Origin: Clostridium sp. Marseille-P2415
GTDB taxonomy: Bacteria > Bacillota > Clostridia > Lachnospirales > Lachnospiraceae
NCBI RefSeq assembly: GCF_900155545.1
Contig: NZ_LT732526.1
Span: 2,999,543 to 3,063,542 of the forward strand
Length of the DNA: 64,000 nucleotides
Direction of reading: 5' to 3'
The notes beneath the pieces were generated by a model. That model did no database searches. It was not told the DNA's origin and saw only the letters and a program-made list of their open reading frames with translations. This document shows positions 9,676 to 19,020 of this stretch, piece by piece. Numbering within the stretch: position 1 is the stretch's first letter; each line of letters opens with the position of its first letter. The position numbers and the translations under genes are program-made.

Positions 9676-11340
9676 TTAATAGAATAACCGGTTAACCGCG
9701 CTGAAGATACCCCGAATAGACGCTCTCGTAATGTTGGAACTGATGCCTACCCCATAGGTAGCCCGGCCTGTTTTCACATCCAGCAAATGGATGTAGGAAG
9801 CTGCCTCTGCTCCGGAACCGGAGGTAAGCGCATGCTCGTAGTAGTCCAGAACCCGGATCTCGATACCAAGTTCTTTTTCCAGACCTTTCTGTATCGCATC
9901 GATGGGCCCGTTTCCGACTCCCTCGAAGGTCTTCTCTACGCCGTGGTCCGTATAACGGACCTTGGCAAGTGTGGAGAACTCCACATCGTCCTCTGCCTCT
10001 GTGATCTGACACTTGAGGAAGTGAATGGGTTCTTTCTTATCTGTGTAGTTATTCCGAAACTCATCCATGATCTGTTCAGGAGCAACCTCACCCTGCTTCT
10101 CGGAAATTGCCTGAATCACATCTGCAAATTCCTTGTGCATGCCCTTCGGAAGCTTGAAGCCATAGAAGGTATCCATAACAAAAGCTACGCCGCCCTTGCC
10201 GGACTGGCTGTTGATCCGAACGACAGGCTCATACTGCCTGCCGATATCCGATGGATCGATGGGCAGATATGGAACCTCCCAATAAGTATTGTTTCGCTCA
10301 TGCATGGCCTGCATGCCCTTGTTGATGGCATCCTGGTGAGAACCGGAAAAGGCAGTGAAGACAAGCTTGCCCGCATACGGATGTCTGGGCTCCACCTCCA
10401 TCTTGGTACAGCGTTCATACACATCTACGGTCTCACGGATATTCTCAAGATTAAGCTCCGGATTGATCCCCTGGGAAAACATGTTATAAGCAACGGTTAA
10501 TACATCCACATTTCCGGTACGTTCCCCATTTCCTAAAAGCGTACCTTCCACTCTCTCAGCTCCGGCCAGCAAAGCAAGCTCTGTGGCTGCAATACCGGTT
10601 CCCCTGTCATTGTGGGGGTGAACGCTTAAAATGATGCTGTCACGGTTTTTGAAATGAGTGTTCATCCATTCGATCTGATCCGCATAAACATTGGGAGTCG
10701 TCATCTCCACCGTAGACGGAAGATTAAAAATGATCTTCTTATCCGGTGCGGCTCCCCAGGAATCCTGTACCGCGGTGCAGATATCAAGGGCAAATTCCAG
10801 TTCTGTTCCGGTAAAGCTCTCCGGAGAATATTCGAGAACCACTTCTCCGTCAAAGCCCTGCATATACTGCTTTACCCACTCCGTACCCTGTACGGCGATC
10901 TCCTTGATCTCATCCATATCTTTATGGAAGACCACATCCCGCTGCAAGGTGGAAGTGGAATTGTAGATATGCACAATCGCTTTTTTAATTCCCTTAAGAG
11001 CCTCAAAGGTCCTTTTAATCAAATGCTCCCGGCACTGGACCAGAACCTGAACCACCACATCATCAGGAATTAACTTTCTTTCCACAAGCTGCCTTAAGAA
11101 ATCATATTCAATCTGGGACGCAGCCGGAAAACCAACCTCAATCTCTTTGAAGCCCAGTTTGATCAAAAGGTTGAACATCTCAATCTTCTCTTCCACAACC
11201 ATGGGCTCAATCAAAGCCTGGTTCCCGTCTCTCAAGTCAACACTGCACCAGATCGGTGCTTTCTTAATCTCTTTGCACGGCCATTGTCTCTCCGGGTAGC
11301 TTACCACCGGCACTCTTTTATATCTCTGATAATTCAACAT
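9676..11340 (-). CDS. leuA: 2-isopropylmalate synthase (long LeuA form)
   Basis: 554 residues, the length of the longer LeuA class with a C-terminal regulatory domain. It condenses acetyl-CoA with 2-ketoisovalerate, the first step of leucine synthesis. The TIM-barrel motif WCSVDLRDGNQAL, the metal site SVHPHNDRGTG and GTLLGNGERTGNVD are present; the last ~120 residues form the LeuA allosteric dimer domain, so leucine feedback inhibition is expected. Start supported by GGAGGAG. No other leucine genes adjoin it. Confidence 0.96.
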   Translation of the reverse strand: MLNYQRYKRVPVVSYPERQWPCKEIKKAPIWCSVDLRDGNQALIEPMVVEEKIEMFNLLIKLGFKEIEVGFPAASQIEYDFLRQLVERKLIPDDVVVQVLVQCREHLIKRTFEALKGIKKAIVHIYNSTSTLQRDVVFHKDMDEIKEIAVQGTEWVKQYMQGFDGEVVLEYSPESFTGTELEFALDICTAVQDSWGAAPDKKIIFNLPSTVEMTTPNVYADQIEWMNTHFKNRDSIILSVHPHNDRGTGIAATELALLAGAERVEGTLLGNGERTGNVDVLTVAYNMFSQGINPELNLENIRETVDVYERCTKMEVEPRHPYAGKLVFTAFSGSHQDAINKGMQAMHERNNTYWEVPYLPIDPSDIGRQYEPVVRINSQSGKGGVAFVMDTFYGFKLPKGMHKEFADVIQAISEKQGEVAPEQIMDEFRNNYTDKKEPIHFLKCQITEAEDDVEFSTLAKVRYTDHGVEKTFEGVGNGPIDAIQKGLEKELGIEIRVLDYYEHALTSGSGAEAASYIHLLDVKTGRATYGVGISSNITRASIRGIFSAVNRLFY

Positions 11341-11540
11341 GTCTTATCTCCTCCATAATCAATCAGTCGTCTGTTCTGTCTCTTAACAAGCGTCACAGGC
11401 TTTGGAGTCGATAAATCACGCTGTATTTCTTGACAATGAACAACGTGGTTTTTAAAGGTCTAACCCCATCTTTCATCATTCCTTTGCATTAGAATCACAT
11501 GCCGCGACTCTGACAGTATGCCACGGTAAAGTGTTATGTT
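11341..11540 (-). promoter_or_regulatory. long leuA leader without a recognisable T-box
   Basis: The distance from the promoter to the leuA ATG is about 200 bases, unusually long. I looked for a T-box antiterminator core, a leucine-rich leader peptide and a terminator with T-run and found none that was convincing. It may still hold a structured leader. Confidence 0.35.
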
Positions 11541-11569
11541 ATTATAGCACGACTAAAAATGACTTACAA
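11541..11569 (-). promoter_or_regulatory. sigma-A promoter of leuA
   Basis: On the reverse strand: TTGTAA (11564-11569), 17-base spacer, TATAAT (11541-11546). Confidence 0.75.
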
Positions 11570-11613
11570 CAGGAAAATAAAATTTCTGCTGTAAGCCATT
11601 ATTCTAACATGCT

Positions 11614-12783
11614 TTATTTACTCAGCTGCAAAAGCTTGGATTTTAACTCGCCTTCCATCCGGCTTAATTCCGTCTCCGCTTCCCGGCGTTTGGCTCTGCC
11701 CTCTTCCTGGATCCGGACCACTTCATCCAGAGTCGTTATGAGGGATTCATTGGTTTTCTTAAGGGTTTCCATATCCACAATTCCCCGCTCCGATTCCCTG
11801 GCCGTCTGGATGGTGGCAGTCTTTAATACTTCCGCATTTTTCCGCAGCAGATCATTTGTCATATCCGATACTTCCTTCTGGGCTTTTGCGGCCTGCTCGG
11901 AATGGCTGATGCCGATGGCAAGAACCATCTGGCTCTTCCACAGCGGTACGGTGTTGACCAAAGTGGACTGGATCTTCTCAGTCATCAAGGTATCATTGTT
12001 CTGGACCAGACGGATCTGAGGAGCCATCTGAATGGATATCATACGGGTGAGCTCTAAGTCATGAAGCTTCTTCTCAAAACGGTTGCACATGGCTGATAAG
12101 TCATTGGCTGCCTGGGCATCCTCCGGAAGGCCGCTCTTAGCCGCCCGGTCCATCAAAGCCGGAAGTTCCTCCTGCTGCACCCTGGAAAGCTTCCTCTTTC
12201 CTGCCAGTATATACATGGTCAGCTCTTTAAAATAAGCTGTATTCAAATCATACATCTTGTCCAGAAGAGCGATATCCTTTAACAGCTGGATCTGATGGTT
12301 TGAAAGAACCTTGCAGATCTGGTTCACATTGGTTTCCGCCCTGGCATATTTGGCCTTCATGCCCTCCAGCCGGTTTACACTCTTCTTGAAAAAGCCGAAA
12401 AAGCCTTTTTCCTCTTCTTCTGCTTCAAAGCTCTTAAGCTCGGTCACCACTCCTGACAACATCTGTCCGACCTCCCCCAGATCCTTGGACTTTACATTGT
12501 CAAGGGCAGCTTCGGAGAAATCAGCAATCTTTTTCTGGGCTCCGGCACCATATTGAAGGACGAGATTGGAATCCTTTAAATCGATCCTTGCCGCAAAATC
12601 AGCCACCTGTTTTTCTTCCTCCGGTGTTAAATCAGCTTCCAATTCTGCCTTCGCCTCTTCCGGAACGCCCGGCCTGTAAAGCAGTTCGTTTCCTTCCTTC
12701 CGGCTGTCGAAAGCGGTGTCCGGAAGGGGAGTCAATGTCAGTTCCGGAGCTTCTTTTAACATCTCTTCAATATCCTTACTCAT
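11614..12783 (-). CDS. TelA-family protein (toxic anion resistance domain)
   Basis: 389 residues from the ATG at 12783 (MSKDIEEMLKEAPEL), which has AGGAGGAACGAAG upstream; a longer frame starting at 12822 is less likely. It is largely alpha-helical and belongs to the TelA/KlaA family first linked to tellurite resistance, now seen widely in Firmicutes as a partner of XpaC-like proteins with proposed envelope-stress roles. It overlaps the stop of the XpaC-like gene by eight bases, so the two are translationally coupled and likely act together. Confidence 0.85.
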   Translation of the reverse strand: MSKDIEEMLKEAPELTLTPLPDTAFDSRKEGNELLYRPGVPEEAKAELEADLTPEEEKQVADFAARIDLKDSNLVLQYGAGAQKKIADFSEAALDNVKSKDLGEVGQMLSGVVTELKSFEAEEEEKGFFGFFKKSVNRLEGMKAKYARAETNVNQICKVLSNHQIQLLKDIALLDKMYDLNTAYFKELTMYILAGKRKLSRVQQEELPALMDRAAKSGLPEDAQAANDLSAMCNRFEKKLHDLELTRMISIQMAPQIRLVQNNDTLMTEKIQSTLVNTVPLWKSQMVLAIGISHSEQAAKAQKEVSDMTNDLLRKNAEVLKTATIQTARESERGIVDMETLKKTNESLITTLDEVVRIQEEGRAKRREAETELSRMEGELKSKLLQLSK

Positions 12784-14161
12784 TCTTCGTTCCTCCTGTG
12801 AAATCACTTTCTGCCCAGCCATCCTTTTTTAACATAGTCTGGAGAACGGATGCATCTGTCGTTATATCCAGGGCGGCATCCTGGTAAAGGTCATCAAGCA
12901 GCCGCTCAAAGGCCTGATTAATGGTATCCAGAGTTCCTTCTATCTCTTCCTTGGCAGAAGCTATATTGGTCCCTCCGGTTCCAACGCTGTCAAAATCCCG
13001 GTATGTGGTTACCAGCTTCACCGTTGTGGGAAGGTAATATTCCATAAAACGTTCCATCTCTTCCAATTGCTCCGGGTGCTTTGAAACCGTTTCAAAAATC
13101 CGCCGGATCACGTCTTCCAGCCGGGAAATTTTTTGGGAAATAACCTCTCCCGGAATGGCATCGTTGGCCTCCCGTAAAATTCTCAAATAATTGCGGCCCG
13201 CAGCCATCATCTGCTCCAGTTCCTCCGGTTTTCTGCCGGATCCCTCCCGGGCTGCTTCTTCCTTTGCTTTCTCCTCCAGGGCCTGCTCCCTTTCTCTTTC
13301 CTTTCGTGCCTTCTGGCATTCCAGATACTGCTTATAGGTAGCTTCACCGAGGATCAGGCATGTCTTTTGTTCATCTAAATAAGCTTCCCGGAAAATTCCC
13401 AGTTCAATCATTTTCTGCACATCTTTTACCACATAATCACGGGACCGTCCGATATTGCCTGCCAGTTCCTCTATGCTGCAATACATCCGCTTTCCGGACT
13501 GCTTTAAATAAATCCCTGCCCTTTTTAAACGGTCCCTCATGGATATGCCGGAGCGAAGCATGAATCCAAACATACCTCCCAATGCCAGTAAAAAGACGGA
13601 TGCACCGGCCACCGCCCATATGACAGGCTTCACCACAAGCGCAATGATCCATATGCACAAAAGCAGCAGAAACATAAGCCCTAAGCCAATGCTGCCGAAA
13701 ACCGTATAAAGGATTCCCGCTATCCGGCCCTGCTGGTTTAACGATATCATATCCCCACGGGTAAAAGGAGCGTTGTCACGGCTTGTCCTTTGCCGGTCAT
13801 CTTGGCTCGTCTGGAACGCCCGGTAGCCCGGCCCATCCGGGTTCTCAGCCCGGTTTAATGATTTTCCGCCCCGTCCGGAGCTTTCCTTTTTCCCATTTTG
13901 CTGCCCATGTCCTGCTGCGGTTCTTTCATATTTCGAAGCTCTTTCATATCTCGAAGCTCTTTCATATTTTGAAGTTCTTTCATATTTCGAAGTTCTTTCA
14001 TATCTGGTGCTTTTTATCAGTTGGTTTCTGGCTTCATCCAGAGCAAAATTAACCGTATCGGATATGGTTCTGTTCAGTTGTCTGAAATCCATGGAATCGA
14101 TGGCGTTCTGCACCGAATCCCGGATCTGATCTCCTAAATTTGAAAATTCTTTATTATCCAT
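12776..14161 (-). CDS. XpaC-family membrane protein with hexapeptide repeats
   Basis: 461 residues. Residues about 52-81 hold five tandem copies of a six-residue unit (R/K)YER(T/A)S, encoded by 18-base DNA repeats at about 13920-14010. Two hydrophobic segments follow (near 155-175 and 180-200), then a charged helical XpaC-type domain with a KARKEREREQALEEKAK coiled-coil. The family is labelled '5-bromo-4-chloroindolyl phosphate hydrolysis' from early work; its true role is unclear. First gene of a two-gene operon with the TelA-family gene. Confidence 0.82.
   Translation of the reverse strand: MDNKEFSNLGDQIRDSVQNAIDSMDFRQLNRTISDTVNFALDEARNQLIKSTRYERTSKYERTSKYERASRYERASKYERTAAGHGQQNGKKESSGRGGKSLNRAENPDGPGYRAFQTSQDDRQRTSRDNAPFTRGDMISLNQQGRIAGILYTVFGSIGLGLMFLLLLCIWIIALVVKPVIWAVAGASVFLLALGGMFGFMLRSGISMRDRLKRAGIYLKQSGKRMYCSIEELAGNIGRSRDYVVKDVQKMIELGIFREAYLDEQKTCLILGEATYKQYLECQKARKEREREQALEEKAKEEAAREGSGRKPEELEQMMAAGRNYLRILREANDAIPGEVISQKISRLEDVIRRIFETVSKHPEQLEEMERFMEYYLPTTVKLVTTYRDFDSVGTGGTNIASAKEEIEGTLDTINQAFERLLDDLYQDAALDITTDASVLQTMLKKDGWAESDFTGGTKNE
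13920..14010 (-). repeat. 18-bp tandem repeat coding for the YER hexapeptides
   Basis: Five consecutive, nearly identical 18-base units of the pattern TTTCATATyTyGAAGCTC (forward strand) lie inside the XpaC-like gene. Because the unit is a multiple of three, copy number can vary without breaking the frame. Confidence 0.85.
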
Positions 14162-14273
14162 ATGCCTTGGTCTCCCAAAATCAAACTTTGTGCAGCTTTT
14201 ATCATACCATGAATTGTCCTGATTTACAATTAAAACAAAAAGGGCCGTTACATATTCCTCACATATAAAAAAG

Positions 14274-14324
14274 CAGGAAGTAACCGGAAACCGGCAGCCC
14301 GGCCGTTTTTCCGATCACTTCCTG
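14274..14324 (-). terminator. terminator after glmM
   Basis: Outer stem CAGGAAGT / ACTTCCTG enclosing a GC-rich inner hairpin, with a run of T on the reverse strand just beyond (14265-14273). Confidence 0.75.
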
Positions 14325-14341
14325 TTTTATTTTACCATCCG

Positions 14342-15697
14342 CTAGGGAAGCAGATGTCCTCTCTGTTTCATCACTTCAATGACCTGTTCCACATATGCTT
14401 CACATGTTTTCAAATCAGCTGCTTCCACCATAACGCGTACCACCGGCTCAGTCCCGGACTGGCGCAGCAGGATCCTTCCGCTGTCCCCCAGGCTCTCTGC
14501 CACCTTTTCCACTTCGGCTTTCACTGCCTCATCCGCCTGAGCCGCACCCTTATCGTGAACACGGACGTTTTTAAGCACCTGAGGATAAATCTTGAGTTCA
14601 GAAACCAGCTTGGCAAGGCTTTCCTTCTTTTCCAGAATGACCTCCATCACCTTTAAGGAGGTCAGAATGCCGTCTCCTGTGGTAGCATGTTTACTGAAAA
14701 TGATATGGCCGGACTGCTCCCCGCCCAGACAGTTTCCATATGTTACCATATTTTCATAAACATATTTATCGCCCACTGCCGTTTTATCATATTCAATTCC
14801 TTCCCGTTCCAGGGCTTTGTACAATCCGAAATTGGACATAACGGTAGTTACAACCTTATTATTCTTAAGGATTCCCTGTTCTTTCATGTATTTGCCGCAA
14901 ATGTACATGATGGCATCTCCATCCACCACCTGTCCGTTTTCATCCACTGCGATACACCGGTCCGCATCTCCATCGTAGGCAAAACCCACATCAGCCCTCA
15001 CTTCTTTTACGAACTTCTGCAGCTGTTCAATATGGGTGGAACCACAGCCTGTATTGATATTTAAACCGTTGGGCTCATTGCTTATGACATGGGTCTCTGC
15101 TCCCAGGGCATCAAATACATTCTTGGCTATGGCAGAGGCGCTGCCGTTTGCGCAGTCCAAAGCCACCTTTTTGTTCTTAAAGGATCTGGTGGCTATGGAA
15201 ATCAGATAGCCGATGTAACGGTTTCTTCCGGCCGCGAAATCTACAGTACGGCCGATTTTATCGCGTTTTGAAAGAGGCAGCTCTCCCATCTCCCCATCCA
15301 GATACTTTTCAATCTCTGTGATTACGTCCTCTTCCAGCTTCTCGCCCTTTTCATTGATAACCTTAATCCCATTGTCATAATACGGATTATGGCTGGCGGA
15401 TATCATGATTCCGCATGCAAAGCCTTCGGTGCGCACCACATAGGATACACTCGGGGTCGTGGTAACGTGAAGCAGGTAAGCATCGGCTCCGGAAGCAGTA
15501 AGCCCCGCAACCAGGGAGTATTCAAACATATAGCTGCTGCGTCTGGTATCTTTTCCTATTACAATTCTGCATACTTCATCCGGGTCCTTCTGTCCATAGT
15601 ACCAGCCTAAAAAGCGGCCTACCCGATAGGCATCCTCCACTGTCAGCGTAACATTGGCTTCTCCGCGGAAACCGTCGGTTCCAAAATACTTTCCCAT
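14342..15697 (-). CDS. glmM: phosphoglucosamine mutase
   Basis: 451 residues, full length. Interconverts glucosamine-6-phosphate and glucosamine-1-phosphate on the way to UDP-GlcNAc for peptidoglycan. N-terminal KYFGTDGFRGEAN, the phosphorylated serine Ser102 in SASHNPYYDNGIK, the Mg-binding DGDADR near 245 and the phosphate-binding RQSGTEPVVRVMVE near 415 are all present. Start supported by AAGGAGA. Single-gene unit with its own terminator. Confidence 0.97.
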   Translation of the reverse strand: MGKYFGTDGFRGEANVTLTVEDAYRVGRFLGWYYGQKDPDEVCRIVIGKDTRRSSYMFEYSLVAGLTASGADAYLLHVTTTPSVSYVVRTEGFACGIMISASHNPYYDNGIKVINEKGEKLEEDVITEIEKYLDGEMGELPLSKRDKIGRTVDFAAGRNRYIGYLISIATRSFKNKKVALDCANGSASAIAKNVFDALGAETHVISNEPNGLNINTGCGSTHIEQLQKFVKEVRADVGFAYDGDADRCIAVDENGQVVDGDAIMYICGKYMKEQGILKNNKVVTTVMSNFGLYKALEREGIEYDKTAVGDKYVYENMVTYGNCLGGEQSGHIIFSKHATTGDGILTSLKVMEVILEKKESLAKLVSELKIYPQVLKNVRVHDKGAAQADEAVKAEVEKVAESLGDSGRILLRQSGTEPVVRVMVEAADLKTCEAYVEQVIEVMKQRGHLLP

Positions 15698-15761
15698 ATA
15701 ATATCTCCTTTTTCCAGTCTGCAGTTTTCACAGAATCATATGTAATATACCATAAAAGCCC

Positions 15762-16529
15762 CTATTTTTCAACCTGGGGCACTTCACAGGCGTATAGAAT
15801 GGTCCGTGCATCCTGAAACTCATAGCTGCAGGTCACAAAGGACCAGAGCCGCCCGACGGGCTCCTCGGGCTTCTGCAGAAACGGGCCTCCCTTTATCATC
15901 TCTCCGACGTATGCCTGAAAGCTCTCCTCTGTCTCAAACGCGGTTTTCCGCCGGACCGGAGCCGAATCCGTGTAAAAAGCGGTTATGGGCCTTAAGCGGA
16001 ATTCCCTCTCAGGCGTGTATACCGTAATATCCTGGTGCTCCTTAAAAAAGGTCTCGTCCTTGTATTTTACAAGGTCTTTAAACATGGCTCCGTTTTTCAT
16101 ATGGTGCCCATATATTATGTTATGCCTTCCGGAAAAGTCAGGTTCGCTCTCGAAATCAAGAAAAATGGCTCCGGCCGCGCTTTTATTGCCTTCGAAATCC
16201 GTATCCAGATAGGTATCATTGTTATCCGTCTGTACAATGGGGTAGTCAATCTCCGTACCCCCGATCTTGATCCAGCCTACGATGTCCGGGTTGATTTTCC
16301 GAAGTTCCTCAAACCGGATGGGCGAAACATAAGTACTGCTTTTATCTGTTTCCGGGACAGTTTCTTTCGTCACCCCGGCTGTATCCTCTCTTGCCAGTTC
16401 CGCCAGGCTTTCGTATTGACGTTCCGTACGGTCTTCTGTCCGGAAATCAGAATAGAGCATCCCTGCGCCGATGGCCAAAAAAACAGCGGCCAGTATAAGA
16501 ACACCAAGGGCCAAATTTTTTTTCTTCAT
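15762..16529 (-). CDS. class B sortase
   Basis: 255 residues. One N-terminal membrane segment (LALGVLILAAVFLAIGAGML), then the sortase fold with the active-site histidine in IIYGHHMKNGAMFKDL and the catalytic cysteine in SFVTCSYEFQDARTILYA near residue 233. The spacing and the YEFxDAR motif are typical of class B enzymes, which anchor secreted proteins to the cell wall by transpeptidation. No sorting-signal substrate is seen beside it or elsewhere in the window, so its targets are encoded elsewhere. GGGAG precedes the start. Confidence 0.92.
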   Translation of the reverse strand: MKKKNLALGVLILAAVFLAIGAGMLYSDFRTEDRTERQYESLAELAREDTAGVTKETVPETDKSSTYVSPIRFEELRKINPDIVGWIKIGGTEIDYPIVQTDNNDTYLDTDFEGNKSAAGAIFLDFESEPDFSGRHNIIYGHHMKNGAMFKDLVKYKDETFFKEHQDITVYTPEREFRLRPITAFYTDSAPVRRKTAFETEESFQAYVGEMIKGGPFLQKPEEPVGRLWSFVTCSYEFQDARTILYACEVPQVEK

Positions 16530-16674
16530 GCTTTACTCCCGCCTTCTCTTCGTTTTTAAGTCCCCCTAAGTATACTTTATTTTTATAAAAATCACAATCT
16601 TTTACAAGCAGCCCTAGACTTTTCGACTATTTTTCTATATACTTATGTTAGAAAATGCAATTATGGAGATGTTT

Positions 16675-17928
16675 ATGAAAAATCTAGAATCAACCATTTA
16701 TGTGAATATGCTGGGAGGATTCTCCATATCGATCGGAGATAAGGCGATTGTAGACCAGAACAATCAAGCTAAAAAGCCATGGAGCCTTTTGGAATATCTG
16801 ATTACCTTTCGGGGCCGGGACATACCGGTGGAGGAGCTCATTGATTTATTCTGGAAGGATGAGGCCAGCAACAATCCGGCCGGGGCGCTGAAAACCTTAA
16901 TGTTCCGGGTCCGGAAGCTTTTGGAGCCGCTTGGATATCCCACACAGGAACTTATTTTCCAGAACCGGAAGGCCTATGGCTGGACCAAAGACCTTATTAC
17001 GGTCTGCGATACGGACCGCTTTGAAGATCTGTGCCTGCAATCGGAAGCCGCCGATCTTTCGGAAGACGCACGCTTATCCATTTGTATGGAGGCATTTTCC
17101 CTGTATAAAGGGAATTTCCTTCCCAAGTCCGAGTGGGAATCCTGGGTCGTGCCGATCCATACCTATTATCACACCCTTTACCAAAAGCTGATCCGCAAAA
17201 CTCTGCTCCTGTTGGATGACAGAAAGGATTACCCTACTATCATCGATGTTTGCCAGCAGGCCATTGCAATTGATCCTTATGGGGAGGATGCCCATTATTA
17301 TCTGATCTACGCCCTGTACCAGAGCGGCAACCAGATGATGGCCATGGAACATTATCAACGGGTAAACGATATGTTCTACAATGAATTTGCCATCACCCCT
17401 TCCATTCGTTTTAAAGAGCTTTACAAACTGATCAGCGATAAAAAACACGGAATCACCATGGATTTAAGCACCATACAGGAAATCCTATTAGAAGGAAGTA
17501 CAAGCAAGGGCGCCTTTTGCTGTGAGCCCTCCGTGTTCCGGGACATCTATCAGCTGGAAGCAAGAGCGATCGAACGTACCGGAGACTCGATCTTTTTATG
17601 CCTTCTGACCATCAGTAATTTAAAGGGAGAGCTTTTAAAACCGGCTGTTCAGACCCGGGCCATGGATGAGCTGGGTGAATCCATCCGCAACTCCTTACGC
17701 CGGGGCGACATTTTCAGCCGGTACAGCGTAAGCCAGTATCTCATGCTTCTGCCCACTGCGACTTATGAAAACGGGGAAATGGTTTTAAAACGAATTATCC
17801 AGAATTTCAAAAAGGAATACTCGAGAAAAGACCTTTCCATTACCTATTCGCTGCAGAGCATTATGCCCAGCAATGCTTCTTACCAGAACAATGCCATACA
17901 TAAAAACATACCTACAGGAGGAACATGA
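16675..17928 (+). CDS. BTAD-domain transcriptional regulator with degenerate GGDEF-like C-terminus
   Basis: About 417 residues from the ATG at 16675 (GGAG six bases upstream); a start at 16645 is possible. Residues about 5-100 form an OmpR/SARP-like winged helix (VNMLGGFSISIGDKAI), 110-265 a bacterial transcriptional activator (BTAD, TPR-like) domain, and the last ~130 residues resemble a GGDEF fold in which the signature is lost (RRGDIFSRYSVSQYLMLLP). It probably senses a signal through TPR or the degenerate domain. Its stop overlaps the start of mgsA, so the two are co-translated. Confidence 0.82.
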   Translation: MKNLESTIYVNMLGGFSISIGDKAIVDQNNQAKKPWSLLEYLITFRGRDIPVEELIDLFWKDEASNNPAGALKTLMFRVRKLLEPLGYPTQELIFQNRKAYGWTKDLITVCDTDRFEDLCLQSEAADLSEDARLSICMEAFSLYKGNFLPKSEWESWVVPIHTYYHTLYQKLIRKTLLLLDDRKDYPTIIDVCQQAIAIDPYGEDAHYYLIYALYQSGNQMMAMEHYQRVNDMFYNEFAITPSIRFKELYKLISDKKHGITMDLSTIQEILLEGSTSKGAFCCEPSVFRDIYQLEARAIERTGDSIFLCLLTISNLKGELLKPAVQTRAMDELGESIRNSLRRGDIFSRYSVSQYLMLLPTATYENGEMVLKRIIQNFKKEYSRKDLSITYSLQSIMPSNASYQNNAIHKNIPTGGT

Positions 17929-18401
17929 TGTTACAGGATGACTATGTTACACTCACGCTTGAAAAGAAAAAGAACATCGCACTCATCGCTCATGACAATG
18001 AAAAGCACGCTCTGATAGACTGGTGCAAGGAGCACAAGGGTACACTGGAAAAACACACCCTTTGCGGAACCGGAACAACAGCCCGCATGATTACAGAGCA
18101 GACAGGCCTTCCCGTAAAAGGCTATAACAGCGGCCCCTTGGGAGGGGACCAGCAAATAGGTGCAAAGATTGTGGAAGGGAGGATCGATCTGGTGATCTTT
18201 TTCTCCGATCCTCTGACAGCCCAGCCCCATGATCCGGATGTTAAGGCGCTCCTGCGCATCGCCCAGGTTTATGACATTCCCATTGCCAACACCAGGGCAA
18301 CCGCTGATTTTATCATCACTTCCCCGCTTATGGATAACACCTATGAGCATCAGATCATCAATTTTAATAAAAACATCGCGGACCGTGCAAAAAACCTGTA
18401 G
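17925..18401 (+). CDS. mgsA: methylglyoxal synthase
   Basis: 158 residues. Converts dihydroxyacetone phosphate to methylglyoxal and phosphate, a bypass of lower glycolysis. Family motifs are intact: IALIAHDNEKHALI, LCGTGTTARMI, the catalytic aspartate region SGPLGGDQQIGA, FFSDPL and ANTRATADF. The start overlaps the regulator's stop (ATGATG at 17925; either ATG could be used, GGAGG just upstream). Coupling to a BTAD regulator suggests both respond to sugar-phosphate overload, an inference. Confidence 0.96.
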   Translation: MMLQDDYVTLTLEKKKNIALIAHDNEKHALIDWCKEHKGTLEKHTLCGTGTTARMITEQTGLPVKGYNSGPLGGDQQIGAKIVEGRIDLVIFFSDPLTAQPHDPDVKALLRIAQVYDIPIANTRATADFIITSPLMDNTYEHQIINFNKNIADRAKNL

Positions 18402-18449
18402 GATTACAGCTTTTTGTCATACATTTAATTTTTATTAAAAGATATCAGG

Positions 18450-18475
18450 AAAGAGGCAGGACCCTGCCTCTTTTC
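18450..18475. terminator. terminator after mgsA
   Basis: Stem GAGGCAGG / CCTGCCTC with a very short loop, followed by TTTTCCTTTCC on the forward strand; A-rich on the other side, so it may also serve the convergent HD-domain gene. Confidence 0.85.
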
Positions 18476-18489
18476 CTTTCCCTAAACCC

Positions 18490-19020
18490 TTAACCGAAAA
18501 CCCGTTCACACAGCTTTATATATTCCTGATAGGCAGGAAAATCTTCAAGCCCGGATAAGCGTTTCGCGATTCCTTTATAATACCAGGCATGTTCTGATTT
18601 ATCCTTTTCGTTAAAACGCTGCCAGAGATCGTCCCCGATCAAAAGCAAATCTCTCGCCGTAGTCCGTAAATTGCTCAGCTTGTCCGCCAAAACAAGAATC
18701 TTACTTTCTCTCGAAGCGGTCTCCAGATGGTCAAGTGTCGCACTTTTGCGTTCTTTCCAGCTTTTCGTCTTATCTTCTGTTTCTTCCATTACAAGTCCGG
18801 CCACCCGGTTTCCGAATTCTGACCTAAGCTCATCTTCCGTAACCCCGGCATCCTCCGCCACATCATGAAGAAGGGCGGCACAGATAAGTTCCTCATCCGT
18901 TACCATCAATGCAACGATCACAGCAGTCTCCAGCGGATGGACGATATAGGGTACCTTCGTCCCTTTTCGAAAGGTTCCCTCATGGGATCTGGCTGCAAAC
19001 GCAACGGCTTTCTCGACCAT
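18490..19020 (-). CDS. small HD-domain hydrolase, RelA/SpoT hydrolase-like
   Basis: 176 residues. Motifs AARSHEGTFRKGTKVPYIVHP, AALLHDVAEDAG (the HD pair near 52) and LADKLSNLRTTARDL match the hydrolase half of RelA/SpoT and the stand-alone small alarmone hydrolases. It should remove pyrophosphate from (p)ppGpp or a related nucleotide using a metal ion. No synthetase or TGS/ACT domain is present. Substrate is inferred from family only. GGAG precedes the ATG. Confidence 0.85.
   Translation of the reverse strand: MVEKAVAFAARSHEGTFRKGTKVPYIVHPLETAVIVALMVTDEELICAALLHDVAEDAGVTEDELRSEFGNRVAGLVMEETEDKTKSWKERKSATLDHLETASRESKILVLADKLSNLRTTARDLLLIGDDLWQRFNEKDKSEHAWYYKGIAKRLSGLEDFPAYQEYIKLCERVFG

Noticed and set aside
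9692..10012. Alternative-frame reverse ORFs inside leuA and similar overlaps elsewhere
   Set aside because: Shadow frames of well-recognised genes without ribosome sites or family matches.
11341..11540. T-box or leader-peptide attenuator before leuA
   Set aside because: No T-box core, leucine codon run or terminator with T-run could be found.
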